DNA from: Segatella hominis
GTDB lineage: Bacteria; Bacteroidota; Bacteroidia; Bacteroidales; Bacteroidaceae
Length of the DNA: 64,000 nt
Assembly: GCF_004535825.1 (NCBI RefSeq)
Contig: NZ_SGVY01000012.1
Span: forward strand, 1-64,000
Direction: 5' to 3'
Shown: positions 24,087-32,690 of the stretch, one piece after another
Position numbering within the stretch: the first letter of the stretch is position 1
Layout of the letters: every line of letters starts with the position of its first letter
Made by a program: the position numbers and the translations under genes
Notes under the pieces: generated by a model
Database searches by the model: none
What the model saw: only the letters and a program-made list of their open reading frames with translations
What the model was told of the DNA's origin: nothing

Positions 24087-25208
24087 CTATTCTTCATTCT
24101 CGGAAGGGAATTCCATCAGGTATGCCTTGATAAATCCGTCTATCTTACCATCCATTACACCATCAACATCCGATGTCTGATAATTGGTACGATGGTCTTT
24201 CACACGACGGTCATCGAAGACATAGCTTCGAATCTGACTTCCCCACTCGATCTTTTTCTTACCAGCCTCTATCTTAGCCTTAGCTTCGAGACGTTTCTTC
24301 ATGGCACGGTCGTAGAGTTGACTCTTCAAAAGCAACAATGCCTTGGCACGGTTCTTCGGCTGGTCACGCGTCTCAGTATTTTCGATAAGGATTTCCTCTT
24401 CCTCACCCGTATCAGGATCCGTGTACCAATATCTCAATCGGACACCAGACTCTACCTTGTTGACATTCTGTCCACCCGCTCCACTGGAACGGAATGTATC
24501 CCAAGACAACTTGGCTGGATCTACAAACACTTCGATGGTATCATCTACCAATGGGGTAACGAAGACACTGGCGAAACTGGTCATACGCTTACCCTGAGCA
24601 TTGAAAGGAGATACACGCACCAGACGGTGCACACCATTCTCACTCTTCAAGTAGCCGTATGCAAACTCGCCACCCTCAATCGTCATGGTAACACTCTTGA
24701 TACCAGCCTCATCACCTTCCTGCATGTCGGTAATGGTCACCTTATATCCATGAGCCTCAGCCCAGCGCATATACATACGCATCAACATCGAAGCCCAATC
24801 CTGACTCTCCGTACCACCGGCACCAGAATTAATCTTGAGTACACAGTCCATAGGGTCCTCCTTCTGGCGAAGCATATTCTTCAATTCCAAATCTTCTATC
24901 GCCTTGATAGCCTTGTCATAGTCAGTATCCACTTCCTCTTCGGTCACCATCTCATCTTTATAGAAGTCGAAAGCAAGTTGCAGTTCGTCAGCATAGAGAC
25001 GTACTTGCTTATAGCCATCCAGCCATTTCTGGATGCCTTTTACTTTCTTCATCTGCTCCTGAGCATATTTAGGATCTTCCCAAAAGTCAGGAGCCTGAGT
25101 GCGGAGCTGTTCCTCCTCAAATTCTACTTTTTTCTGGTCTATATTCAGATAACGATGGAGAGCGTCAGCACGATCCATCACATCTTTCAACTGGTCAGCT
25201 GTTATCAT
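24087..25208 (-). CDS. prfB: Peptide chain release factor 2
   Basis: RF2, 373 residues, releases peptides at UGA and UAA. The GGQ motif is in SSGAGGQNVNKVESGVRLRY, and the class-specific SPF tripeptide is in RLVRVSPFNAQGKRMTS. The early region where many bacteria need a programmed +1 frameshift (RGYL-stop-DYD in E. coli) reads through here as HRYLNIDQKK without a stop, so no frameshift autoregulation is expected. Confidence 0.97.
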   Translation of the reverse strand: MITADQLKDVMDRADALHRYLNIDQKKVEFEEEQLRTQAPDFWEDPKYAQEQMKKVKGIQKWLDGYKQVRLYADELQLAFDFYKDEMVTEEEVDTDYDKAIKAIEDLELKNMLRQKEDPMDCVLKINSGAGGTESQDWASMLMRMYMRWAEAHGYKVTITDMQEGDEAGIKSVTMTIEGGEFAYGYLKSENGVHRLVRVSPFNAQGKRMTSFASVFVTPLVDDTIEVFVDPAKLSWDTFRSSGAGGQNVNKVESGVRLRYWYTDPDTGEEEEILIENTETRDQPKNRAKALLLLKSQLYDRAMKKRLEAKAKIEAGKKKIEWGSQIRSYVFDDRRVKDHRTNYQTSDVDGVMDGKIDGFIKAYLMEFPSENEE

Positions 25209-25268
25209 TTTTATTACCTTATCCTTTAAATAACTTCCTGTTTCTTTTTCCGATACTTCACCATGAAG

Positions 25269-27077
25269 TTACTCTTCATACATCTTGTCTATCTCTGCCT
25301 TATAGTTTTTATTGATAACTGGTCGGCGAATCTTCAGCGTATTGGTCAACTCTCCTGCTTCCATAGAGAAATGGTGAGGCAAAAGCGTGATACGTTTGAT
25401 CTGCTCATAATAAGCCAAATGCTGCTGAAGGATCTTGACGCGCTCCATCAACATCTTCTGTACCTTCTCGTTGGCACAAAGTTCTTCTCTTCCAGAGAAA
25501 GGAATATGATGTTCACGAGCCCAGTCTTCTACCAATCGGAACTCAGGTACAACCAAGGCAGAAACGAACTTACGCTGGTCTGCAATCACGGCTACCTGAT
25601 CGATGAATTTATCCACCAAGAGCAGAGATTCTACCTGTTGAGGAGCAATATACTTACCATTCGAAGTCTTAAAGAGATCCTTGATTCGTTCAGTCAAGTA
25701 CAACTCTCCGTCCTTCATATAGCCGGCATCACCTGTATGGAAGAAACCTTCCTCGTCAAACGCATTTGCATTTGTCGTATCACGATGGTAGTAGCCCTTG
25801 GTAATAGTAGGACCTTTCAACAAGACCTCATTGTCTTCACCTATCTTAATCTGAATATTAGAGATAGGACGACCTACGGAACCAATGGTGAATTTCTTAT
25901 CCAGATGAACACAGGAAACCGTAGCAAGACTTTCGGTCAAGCCATAACCTACCACCATTCCGATACCAACAGAAAGGATGAATTCCTCAACTTCAGGACT
26001 CACGTAAGCACCAGCAGTAGGGAAAATATTAGGATTCTCCAAGCCCAACTGCTTGCGCACCATGCTCAAGACTGTCTTATTGACTACCTTATATTCAAGT
26101 TCAAGTGTCAAAGGAGGACGCTTACCATTGGCAAGATATTCCACATTACGCTTGCGGCCAACAGCCAAAGCGTGATTAAACAGTTTCTTTTTGAACGAAG
26201 GAGCCTCATCCATCTTAGCCTTCACAGCAATATACACTTTCTCCCAGAATCGGGGCACACTACACATACAAGTAGGATGAACCTCTCGCATGCTTTCCTG
26301 TATCTCATGAGGGTAAGTGTTGATAAAAAGTCGTGCACCTTCACTCAAGCAGAGGTAAGACCATGCACGTTCAAAGATATGTGTGAAAGGCAGAAAGTCG
26401 ATGACACGGTCCTTCTCGGTGACAGGGACACACTCATCATTTGCCTTCAAGGCAGCATGATACTGTCCGTATGTAAGCATCACTCCCTTGCTATCACCAG
26501 TAGTACCACTGGTATAGAGGATATCAGCCAAATCATCCATATTTGCCTGCTTATAAAGTTCCTCCACTTCAGTCTGGCGAGGAAGATTCTCACCCAACTT
26601 GATAAAATCCTTGAAATATAAAGCTGCGGGATCATGAGTACTGATACGTACACTGGAATCAAAGATAACGATGCGTTCCAAAGATGGACAAAGCGCAAAA
26701 ACACGATGAGCCTTGTCATACTGTTCCTGTTCACCTACGAAGAGGATACGCACTTGGGCATCGTTGACCATATATTGAATTTGTTGCTCACTACTTGTAG
26801 CGTAAAAAGGAATAGCACAAACTCTCACTCCGTATGCTCCAAAATCAGTATATAGATAATGTACACAGTTCTGTGAGAACACGGCAATCTTGTCCTGAGG
26901 CTTCAAGTTCAGGTTGAGCAATGCGTTGCTAACTTGTTTCACTCTCAGAGAGAACTGATTCCACGAAACAGTTTGCCATTGTTCACCGCCAAACTTCTTA
27001 AAAGTAAGCGCTGGTTTATCACCGTACTTTTTAGCCAAGTCGTGAATCAGTACTGAAAGATGACTATTGATTTGCAT
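25269..27077 (-). CDS. Long-chain acyl-CoA synthetase (AMP-forming)
   Basis: A 602-residue ANL-superfamily enzyme that activates fatty acids to acyl-CoA through an acyl-adenylate. Motifs in order are the P-loop-like YTSGTTGDSKGVMLTYGQ, FLPFTHIFERAWSY, GYGLTESLATVS, the adenylate-binding TGDAGYMKDGELYLTERIKDLFKTSNGKYIAPQQVE, and a C-terminal segment lacking a clear catalytic lysine motif. It is divergent from argE with promoters in the shared gap. FadD-like function is well supported; the preferred chain length is not visible. Confidence 0.92.
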   Translation of the reverse strand: MQINSHLSVLIHDLAKKYGDKPALTFKKFGGEQWQTVSWNQFSLRVKQVSNALLNLNLKPQDKIAVFSQNCVHYLYTDFGAYGVRVCAIPFYATSSEQQIQYMVNDAQVRILFVGEQEQYDKAHRVFALCPSLERIVIFDSSVRISTHDPAALYFKDFIKLGENLPRQTEVEELYKQANMDDLADILYTSGTTGDSKGVMLTYGQYHAALKANDECVPVTEKDRVIDFLPFTHIFERAWSYLCLSEGARLFINTYPHEIQESMREVHPTCMCSVPRFWEKVYIAVKAKMDEAPSFKKKLFNHALAVGRKRNVEYLANGKRPPLTLELEYKVVNKTVLSMVRKQLGLENPNIFPTAGAYVSPEVEEFILSVGIGMVVGYGLTESLATVSCVHLDKKFTIGSVGRPISNIQIKIGEDNEVLLKGPTITKGYYHRDTTNANAFDEEGFFHTGDAGYMKDGELYLTERIKDLFKTSNGKYIAPQQVESLLLVDKFIDQVAVIADQRKFVSALVVPEFRLVEDWAREHHIPFSGREELCANEKVQKMLMERVKILQQHLAYYEQIKRITLLPHHFSMEAGELTNTLKIRRPVINKNYKAEIDKMYEE

Positions 27078-27101
27078 AAGCTTTTGTTATTTATATGGGT
27101 G

Positions 27102-27182
27102 CAAAGATACGGCAAATAGAGGACAAAACAAAATAAAAATGGCATTTTTTCCATTTTGTCTGCTCTTTTTTTCGTAACTTTG
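27102..27182. promoter_or_regulatory. Divergent promoters of the acyl-CoA synthetase and argE
   Basis: TATCTTTG on the minus strand at 27102-27109 serves the synthetase, and TAACTTTG on the plus strand at 27175-27182 serves argE. Both fit TAnnTTTG and are 25-30 bp from their start codons. Confidence 0.7.
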
Positions 27183-27209
27183 CCACAGAATTCAAAAACG
27201 AGGGAGATT

Positions 27210-28274
27210 ATGATGACACAAGAACAATTCACCAATGATGCCGTTGAGCTGCTGAAGAAGCTCATCGCCACCCCATCTGTAAGCCGTAATGAAAAGGATG
27301 CTGCAGATATCATGGAACAGACGATCCGCAGTTATGGTTTTGCACCTCAGAGGGAAGCCAACAATATTTGGGTGATTGACCCGCACTTTGATGAAAGCAA
27401 ACCTACTTTGCTGCTCAATGCACATATTGACACGGTAAAACCTGTAGACTCATGGCAGCGCCACCCCTATGCTCCTACCATAGAAGGCGACCTTCTTTAT
27501 GGTTTGGGCAGCAACGACTGCGGAGGCGGACTATGCTCACTACTACAGATATTCAGAATGCTTACAGAGAAGCCACAGAGCTATAACCTTATTTATCTGG
27601 CTTCTGCTGAAGAGGAAGTATCGGGCAAAGATGGTATCAGCCGTGCTCTACCGCTATTGCCTAAGATAGACCTCGCCATCGTTGGTGAGCCAACTGGCAT
27701 GAATCCAGCTGTAGCAGAAAAGGGGTTAATGGTCTTAGATGTCATCGCTCATGGCAAGAGCGGTCATGCTGCCCGTAACGAAGGAGTAAACGCTATCTAT
27801 GAGGCACTGGATGATATGCGCTGGATTCGTGATTACAAGTTTGAGAAAGTAAGCGAGTTCTTAGGTCCTACCAAAATGACATTAACGGTAGTGAATGCAG
27901 GTACTCAGCACAATGTGATTCCAGACAAGTGTACGATGCTGGTAGATATCCGCACCAATGAATTTTATGACAATGAGGAGGTCTATCATTTTATCTGCCA
28001 GCACTTGAAGAGCGAAGTAAAGGCTCACAGTTTCCGTTTGAAATCATCCCGTATTGATCCTGAGCATCCTCTTATTAAGAAATGTATAGCCATGGGGATG
28101 AAGCCTTTCGGCAGTCCTACCCTTAGCGACCAGGCGCTGATGTCGTTCCCATCCTTTAAGTTGGGACCAGGCGAGTCTTCCCGCTCCCATTCCGCAGATG
28201 AGTTTATCAGAATAAGCGAAATAGCTGATGCTATTGCCAAATACAAAGAGCTCTTAGATGGCGCTGCCATCTAA
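27210..28274 (+). CDS. argE: M20 deacylase, probable acyl-ornithine deacetylase
   Basis: A 354-residue M20-family metallopeptidase fold. Zinc-binding and catalytic stretches are LLNAHIDTVKP (His-x-Asp), GLGSNDCGGGL (Asp), AEEEVSGKDG (catalytic Glu and zinc Glu) and a late SHSADEFI histidine. ArgE removes the acyl group in arginine synthesis; in Bacteroides the acyl group is succinyl, which may hold here. DapE is the main alternative. The ATG at 27210 (or the next, 27213) follows a GAGGGAG ribosome site; the upstream TTG lies in the promoter. Confidence 0.85.
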   Translation: MMTQEQFTNDAVELLKKLIATPSVSRNEKDAADIMEQTIRSYGFAPQREANNIWVIDPHFDESKPTLLLNAHIDTVKPVDSWQRHPYAPTIEGDLLYGLGSNDCGGGLCSLLQIFRMLTEKPQSYNLIYLASAEEEVSGKDGISRALPLLPKIDLAIVGEPTGMNPAVAEKGLMVLDVIAHGKSGHAARNEGVNAIYEALDDMRWIRDYKFEKVSEFLGPTKMTLTVVNAGTQHNVIPDKCTMLVDIRTNEFYDNEEVYHFICQHLKSEVKAHSFRLKSSRIDPEHPLIKKCIAMGMKPFGSPTLSDQALMSFPSFKLGPGESSRSHSADEFIRISEIADAIAKYKELLDGAAI

Positions 28275-28280
28275 GAGCTC
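28248..28280. terminator. Perfect 15-bp hairpin spanning the argE stop codon
   Basis: GAGCTCTTAGATGGC at 28248-28262 and GCCATCTAAGAGCTC at 28266-28280 are perfect reverse complements with a 3-base loop. The argE stop TAA (28272-28274) is inside the right arm. No U-run follows on either strand. It probably ends or protects the convergent argE and amylase transcripts. Confidence 0.75.
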
Positions 28281-28328
28281 AATTCTATTCATCTATTATA
28301 TTATTTATTATACCTTATCTATATAACA

Positions 28329-31300
28329 TTACAAGGACTTGCCAATATAAGCGAAAGGAACGGTGATATTGTCGTCATCTTCCTTCTCGTTTGTAGTAGA
28401 AGGATCTCTTGAATAAGACTGATCGGCATTGTCGCTCATACTTGTGTCGTAAGGCAGACAGTCCATACCACTTGTACCAAAGGTAGCTACTAACATCACA
28501 CCCAATCCCTTGCTTGCCACATCGGCAGCTGTAACACCAAGCTTAGCTAAAGGAATCGAGATTTCGTAATGGAAATCGTATTGGGAAGACTTGTGTCCTA
28601 AGGTATTGAAATCTACATAAGTAGATGTACCCTTTGTCATATCACCTACAAGACGGTTCTGTGACTTTCCATAACATTCTTTAACACCCTTTATCGTTTT
28701 GCTGAGAATACCCATACCATACTTCACAACAACACCTGTCTCTTTATAGGCAACCTCTTCTAAAGCATTTAATCCTGCACTGCTTCCACCATAAATGAAT
28801 GGACCATTGGTGTTATTGGTTGAGAATACCACTACCTTGTTGACTGGGCTTTCGCAAGTAATGCCACTATCCCATAGAGTTCCACCTGCTGTAGTCTTAC
28901 AATGATTGCCTATTCTTGTAGAGGCATTATTGGTGTTGATGCCGATAAAGAATGGCATATTGTAATTTTTGAACAGCACACCATTACTGAGTGGAAAATC
29001 TGCTTCTGGAGCTACCACATCTTGAACGTTGGTCATCTCCCACATCAGATAGAGGTTATTATCGTCATAGCAACCATAAAGTGCATAGAGATCGACAGGA
29101 TTCTCGTGCATGGAAGCATCCATATATACACGTGGGTCGTCATTGGCAGCACCCTGTGCTATAATCATACTCTCATCCCAATCGCTGATATCACCATCTA
29201 CAGTAATGGTTTTCTTAACACCTGCACCATTTGGATTGGTCTGATACTGAGCATCCAGACTCTGTGGATTAGGGGTAGGTGCTGGAGTTGGTTCAGGCTC
29301 TGGAGTTGGAGTTGGCTCTGGTTCTGGTGCTGGAGTTGGCTCTGGCTCTGGTTTTGGTGTTGGAGTTGGAGTTGACTCTGGGTTTGGGTTTGGAGTTGGT
29401 GCCACTACAGCACCTTCGTTTACTACCTTTTCAGCAGAAGCATTTGCGCCATTGATAGCAGTACCAGGAGTACCATCGTTGATAAAGAACTTAGCATTGA
29501 GGTATGCTGTAGGAATCATTGCCTTATACCATCCTGTCTTACCATTATGAGAAGCAGAAGCATCGTAAGTCATCTTTACACCTGGCCATGCGGTAGAAGA
29601 TGTTTTACCATTATAGAAGTAGCAATAAACATTCTCCCAGTTGGAAGCGTTATCGAAGTAAACATACTCTGGATCAACGATCTCATCTTCATGTACCTTG
29701 GTCACAGTATTGCTGTATGTTCCGTCAACATAGTAGCCGTGGTTGACAAACTCCACGTCAGCAGTTATCTTATTTCCATTACCATCCAAGAAAATGATTT
29801 GAGTAGGAGCACTTGTCTCGGTGCCATCATAAGTCCACTTGAAGACATTCTTTCCAGAAACGCTCTTACCTACAAGAGGCAACTTTTTATTGATAGCATC
29901 ATTCCATTTACCAGCATGCTCAATTACAGGACTAACCTTGTCATTCCATACATATACGGCTGCTGCCGCATTGGATGTCTCTAAGAAACAGGAGATTTCA
30001 TCAGCCTTGCCCAATTCAGGAACGTAAGCCTTCACTTTCTTGTAAGTTACCGAACCACTTTCGGTCTTGCCATCCTTGTCGGTTGCACCCCAAGTGATAG
30101 TAACATTCTTACCATAGGCAACATCAGCACCTACAGTAAACTGCTTGGCTGCAGTAAAAGTCTGCTTAGCACCATCATTCACCTGAATCCAGGCAGAAAC
30201 AGCATTCAAAGGAGTAGCAGTCACAGTGAGAGACTCATCAGAGAAGGCTGTACCATCAGCTGGATTGAAAACAACCTCAGGAGTCAGCACGATAGGACCA
30301 GCATTATAGATGACAGCAATACCTGACTCGCCAACATGACCAGAGATTGTAGAAGCATTGACGGTGAAAGCACCACCGCCTACCATATCCTTATAAGTAC
30401 CAGACTTGAGCCACTTGCCGTCGCCAGCACCATTGGCTACAGTCACGTCACGGTCAGAACCACTTCCCAATACGATAATAGCGCCACTCTTACGAACCTG
30501 AGCACAAACGCCATTACCTTTTACATAATAGTTAGGCTCGCCGGCACAAACGTTGTGCATGTGGTTTACCTGAGCTACTTCAGCATCTTTGAAGTGAACA
30601 CTTCCCTTATCGCCAAATCTGATATCATTCTTTGCCTTCTGAGCAGGACGGGAGAAATAAAGAGCGGTAGCTCCATTATTACCAGCTACGACTGCATACG
30701 CACGGTCGATAACATTCTGGCTCTTATTCTTTGACTCACCACCATCGTTGGCATAAGTATCATGGCTTTCACCCCAATAAACCAACTTTTCTGTCTTTGC
30801 CTTTCTCTGATTGAAATTACCTACAGACTCGTTGATAGAACCACCAGCGAAAGAATTGGCAAAGCCGTTACCATAACCATTATCAGTAATGCTCATGTAT
30901 GTCTGATACTCTGGGAAAAGAATATTATCATTACCACCAGTACCATCAAGGATTTCACCATAGTTGTACATGGTCTGATCCACCACATTCTTCATAAAAG
31001 AATCGCCTTCAGAAGGCAAACCGATGTGCTTGATAGCATCCCAACGGATACCATCCACGCCACAGGCTTTCAAGTCCTGGATGTACTGACTGATGATGGC
31101 TTGCACAGTAGGATTGTTGGTATCGAGGTCCCACATTCCAATCATACCAAATGTAACCTGATGGCGGTCATTCCAGTTACCCACACCAAATCGTTCATGA
31201 TAGAGACTCTCATCCTTCAATCGTGCAGCCACGTTAGGATGGTCGGTATGGTTGGCAACAACATCCACAATCACCTTAACCCCATACTCATGAGCCTTAG

Positions 31301-31616
31301 CACAGAGAGCCTTCAGGTCAGCTTCAGTACCAAGACCATTACCTATCTTAAAGTCGTATGGACGATAAACATCATACCAGACGGATCCTTTACCTGCTCT
31401 TTCGTGAACAGGAGAAGTCTGAACGGCAGTAAAGCCTGCCTTGGCGATATTAGGAATTTCTTCCTGGATATCTGCCAATGTCCAGTCGAAACAATGAAGG
31501 ATGACACCATCCTGAATATTGTCTTTAAGACCATATTTGTTGTCTGCAAAGATGTTGGATGCCATGGTGAACAGCATCACCAACATCAGAAGACCATAAT
31601 TGATTGTCTTTTTCAT
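28329..31616 (-). CDS. GH13 alpha-amylase with CBM26 modules
   Basis: A 1095-residue secreted amylase with a signal peptide (1-24). The catalytic barrel (about 30-440) shows DVVANH, GIRWDAIKH (nucleophile D193), YGEIL (acid/base E221) and GESHDTY (D286). Two CBM26-like starch-binding modules follow (VSCFLETSNAAAAVYVWNDK-type and YVYFDNASNWENVYCYFYNGK). Next is a long Pro/Thr/Glu linker (about 740-790) and a C-terminal beta domain (WDESMIIAQGAANDDPRVYMD). Located 12 bp downstream of the CBM26 protein, it forms a two-gene starch unit. No SusC/SusD pair is adjacent. Confidence 0.93.
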   Translation of the reverse strand: MKKTINYGLLMLVMLFTMASNIFADNKYGLKDNIQDGVILHCFDWTLADIQEEIPNIAKAGFTAVQTSPVHERAGKGSVWYDVYRPYDFKIGNGLGTEADLKALCAKAHEYGVKVIVDVVANHTDHPNVAARLKDESLYHERFGVGNWNDRHQVTFGMIGMWDLDTNNPTVQAIISQYIQDLKACGVDGIRWDAIKHIGLPSEGDSFMKNVVDQTMYNYGEILDGTGGNDNILFPEYQTYMSITDNGYGNGFANSFAGGSINESVGNFNQRKAKTEKLVYWGESHDTYANDGGESKNKSQNVIDRAYAVVAGNNGATALYFSRPAQKAKNDIRFGDKGSVHFKDAEVAQVNHMHNVCAGEPNYYVKGNGVCAQVRKSGAIIVLGSGSDRDVTVANGAGDGKWLKSGTYKDMVGGGAFTVNASTISGHVGESGIAVIYNAGPIVLTPEVVFNPADGTAFSDESLTVTATPLNAVSAWIQVNDGAKQTFTAAKQFTVGADVAYGKNVTITWGATDKDGKTESGSVTYKKVKAYVPELGKADEISCFLETSNAAAAVYVWNDKVSPVIEHAGKWNDAINKKLPLVGKSVSGKNVFKWTYDGTETSAPTQIIFLDGNGNKITADVEFVNHGYYVDGTYSNTVTKVHEDEIVDPEYVYFDNASNWENVYCYFYNGKTSSTAWPGVKMTYDASASHNGKTGWYKAMIPTAYLNAKFFINDGTPGTAINGANASAEKVVNEGAVVAPTPNPNPESTPTPTPKPEPEPTPAPEPEPTPTPEPEPTPAPTPNPQSLDAQYQTNPNGAGVKKTITVDGDISDWDESMIIAQGAANDDPRVYMDASMHENPVDLYALYGCYDDNNLYLMWEMTNVQDVVAPEADFPLSNGVLFKNYNMPFFIGINTNNASTRIGNHCKTTAGGTLWDSGITCESPVNKVVVFSTNNTNGPFIYGGSSAGLNALEEVAYKETGVVVKYGMGILSKTIKGVKECYGKSQNRLVGDMTKGTSTYVDFNTLGHKSSQYDFHYEISIPLAKLGVTAADVASKGLGVMLVATFGTSGMDCLPYDTSMSDNADQSYSRDPSTTNEKEDDDNITVPFAYIGKSL

Positions 31617-31628
31617 AATCTGCTATTA

Positions 31629-32447
31629 TTATCTGATGATTACTTTTTTACCATTGTGAATATAGAGACCAGCCTGAGTAGGCTTCTTGATGCGGATACC
31701 AGAGATGGTGTACCAAGCATCATTTGTTGTCTTCTTGACATCTGTCATAGTTGTAGTCTCGATAGCCGTTACAGTACCATTCACATAAACGGTTTCACCT
31801 GCAAGATTAGAAGCTGCTGCTCCATTATTAATAACGAAATAACCAGTAAAGAATGCCTGAGGAACTTCTACTGTATAATAACCTTTTTTGCCATTATACT
31901 CAGTTTCGTTGTCAAGTGACATTTTCATACCTGGCCATTCCTGCGCTGCAGTAGTACCATTGTAAATGTAGCAGTAAACATCCTTAAGATTGGCTGTACT
32001 ATTGTCGAAGAAAACCATCACCTTGCCAGCAGGACCTTCAATCGTCTTGGTATATTTACCTTCTACGTAATAACCATGATTCTTGAATTCCTGATCACCG
32101 CCATTCAGCTTCTGCCCACCATCATGAGTAAAAATCACACCAGTAGGAATTTCAGTACCAGCTGTATATGTCCATTTAAAGACATTCTTGCCATCTTTAG
32201 TTCCCATCAAGGTCATGGCATCTCCAGGCCAAGCAGCAGTAGTAAACTGTTTAACCTTGTCATTCCAGGCCCAAATCTTGGCATTGTCATAACTTGTCTC
32301 CAAAAACACAGAGACCTCATCTTCAGTAACCGCTGGCGTATAGTCGTTTGCCATTACGGCAGCCGAAGAAGGCTGAACAACTAAGCCATTAAATGTCATG
32401 CCAAAAAGCAAGACAAGCAAGTTAAATAATAAGTAATTCTTTTGCAT
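31629..32447 (-). CDS. Secreted CBM26 starch-binding protein
   Basis: A 272-residue protein from ATG at 32447 (MQKNYLLFNLLVLLFGM). It has two tandem CBM26-like modules, VSVFLETSYDNAKIWAWNDKVKQ and MVFFDNSTANLKDVYCYIYNGTTAAQEWPGMKM, each matching a module of the amylase encoded next. The tail ISGIRIKKPTQAGLYIHNGKKVIIR resembles the short T9SS-like end of the gene at 18356. It has no catalytic domain. It likely holds starch at the surface for the amylase. Confidence 0.85.
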   Translation of the reverse strand: MQKNYLLFNLLVLLFGMTFNGLVVQPSSAAVMANDYTPAVTEDEVSVFLETSYDNAKIWAWNDKVKQFTTAAWPGDAMTLMGTKDGKNVFKWTYTAGTEIPTGVIFTHDGGQKLNGGDQEFKNHGYYVEGKYTKTIEGPAGKVMVFFDNSTANLKDVYCYIYNGTTAAQEWPGMKMSLDNETEYNGKKGYYTVEVPQAFFTGYFVINNGAAASNLAGETVYVNGTVTAIETTTMTDVKKTTNDAWYTISGIRIKKPTQAGLYIHNGKKVIIR

Positions 32448-32488
32448 AATTAAGTTTAAGATATTTAGTTGCGAATTTATTCCGTTTG

Positions 32489-32564
32489 CAAAAATATCCA
32501 TAAATTCCCTAACTATTAGCAAGATATTAAGAAATTCCCAAGTTTTTCGTGAGCAAACGTTTGC
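32489..32564 (-). promoter_or_regulatory. Starch-operon promoter with GCAAACGTTTGC operator
   Basis: The -7 box TATTTTTG lies on the minus strand at 32489-32496. A perfect 12-bp palindrome, GCAAACGTTTGC, sits at 32553-32564, about 57 bp upstream. A near-identical motif occurs twice upstream of the pectate lyase unit at 18803-18842. A LacI-type regulator is plausible but not encoded in this window. Confidence 0.65.
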
Positions 32565-32643
32565 ACAAATATCTGAACTTTTGAACAGGTTTTCAAGAAA
32601 GTGTTTCTTACAAAAAAAAATCCTTATATATAACAACAAAAGA

Positions 32644-32679
32644 TGGCGGCCAACAAATTATGCAATTCGTTAGCCGCCA
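32644..32679 (-). terminator. Terminator of the EnvC-like operon
   Basis: TGGCGGCCAAC and GTTAGCCGCCA form an 11-bp stem with one mismatch. On the minus strand TCTTTTGTTG follows. It ends the dut-to-EnvC gene series. Confidence 0.75.
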
Positions 32680-32690
32680 CCCTATATTTT

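Noticed and set aside
24087-25208. Programmed frameshift in prfB
   Set aside because: The region that carries the in-frame UGA in many bacteria is open here, so there is no frameshift to report.
29240-29400. Possible short tandem DNA repeat (CTGGAGTTGGCTCTGG type)
   Set aside because: It encodes the Pro/Thr/Glu linker of the amylase; the repeat is coding low complexity rather than a separate element.
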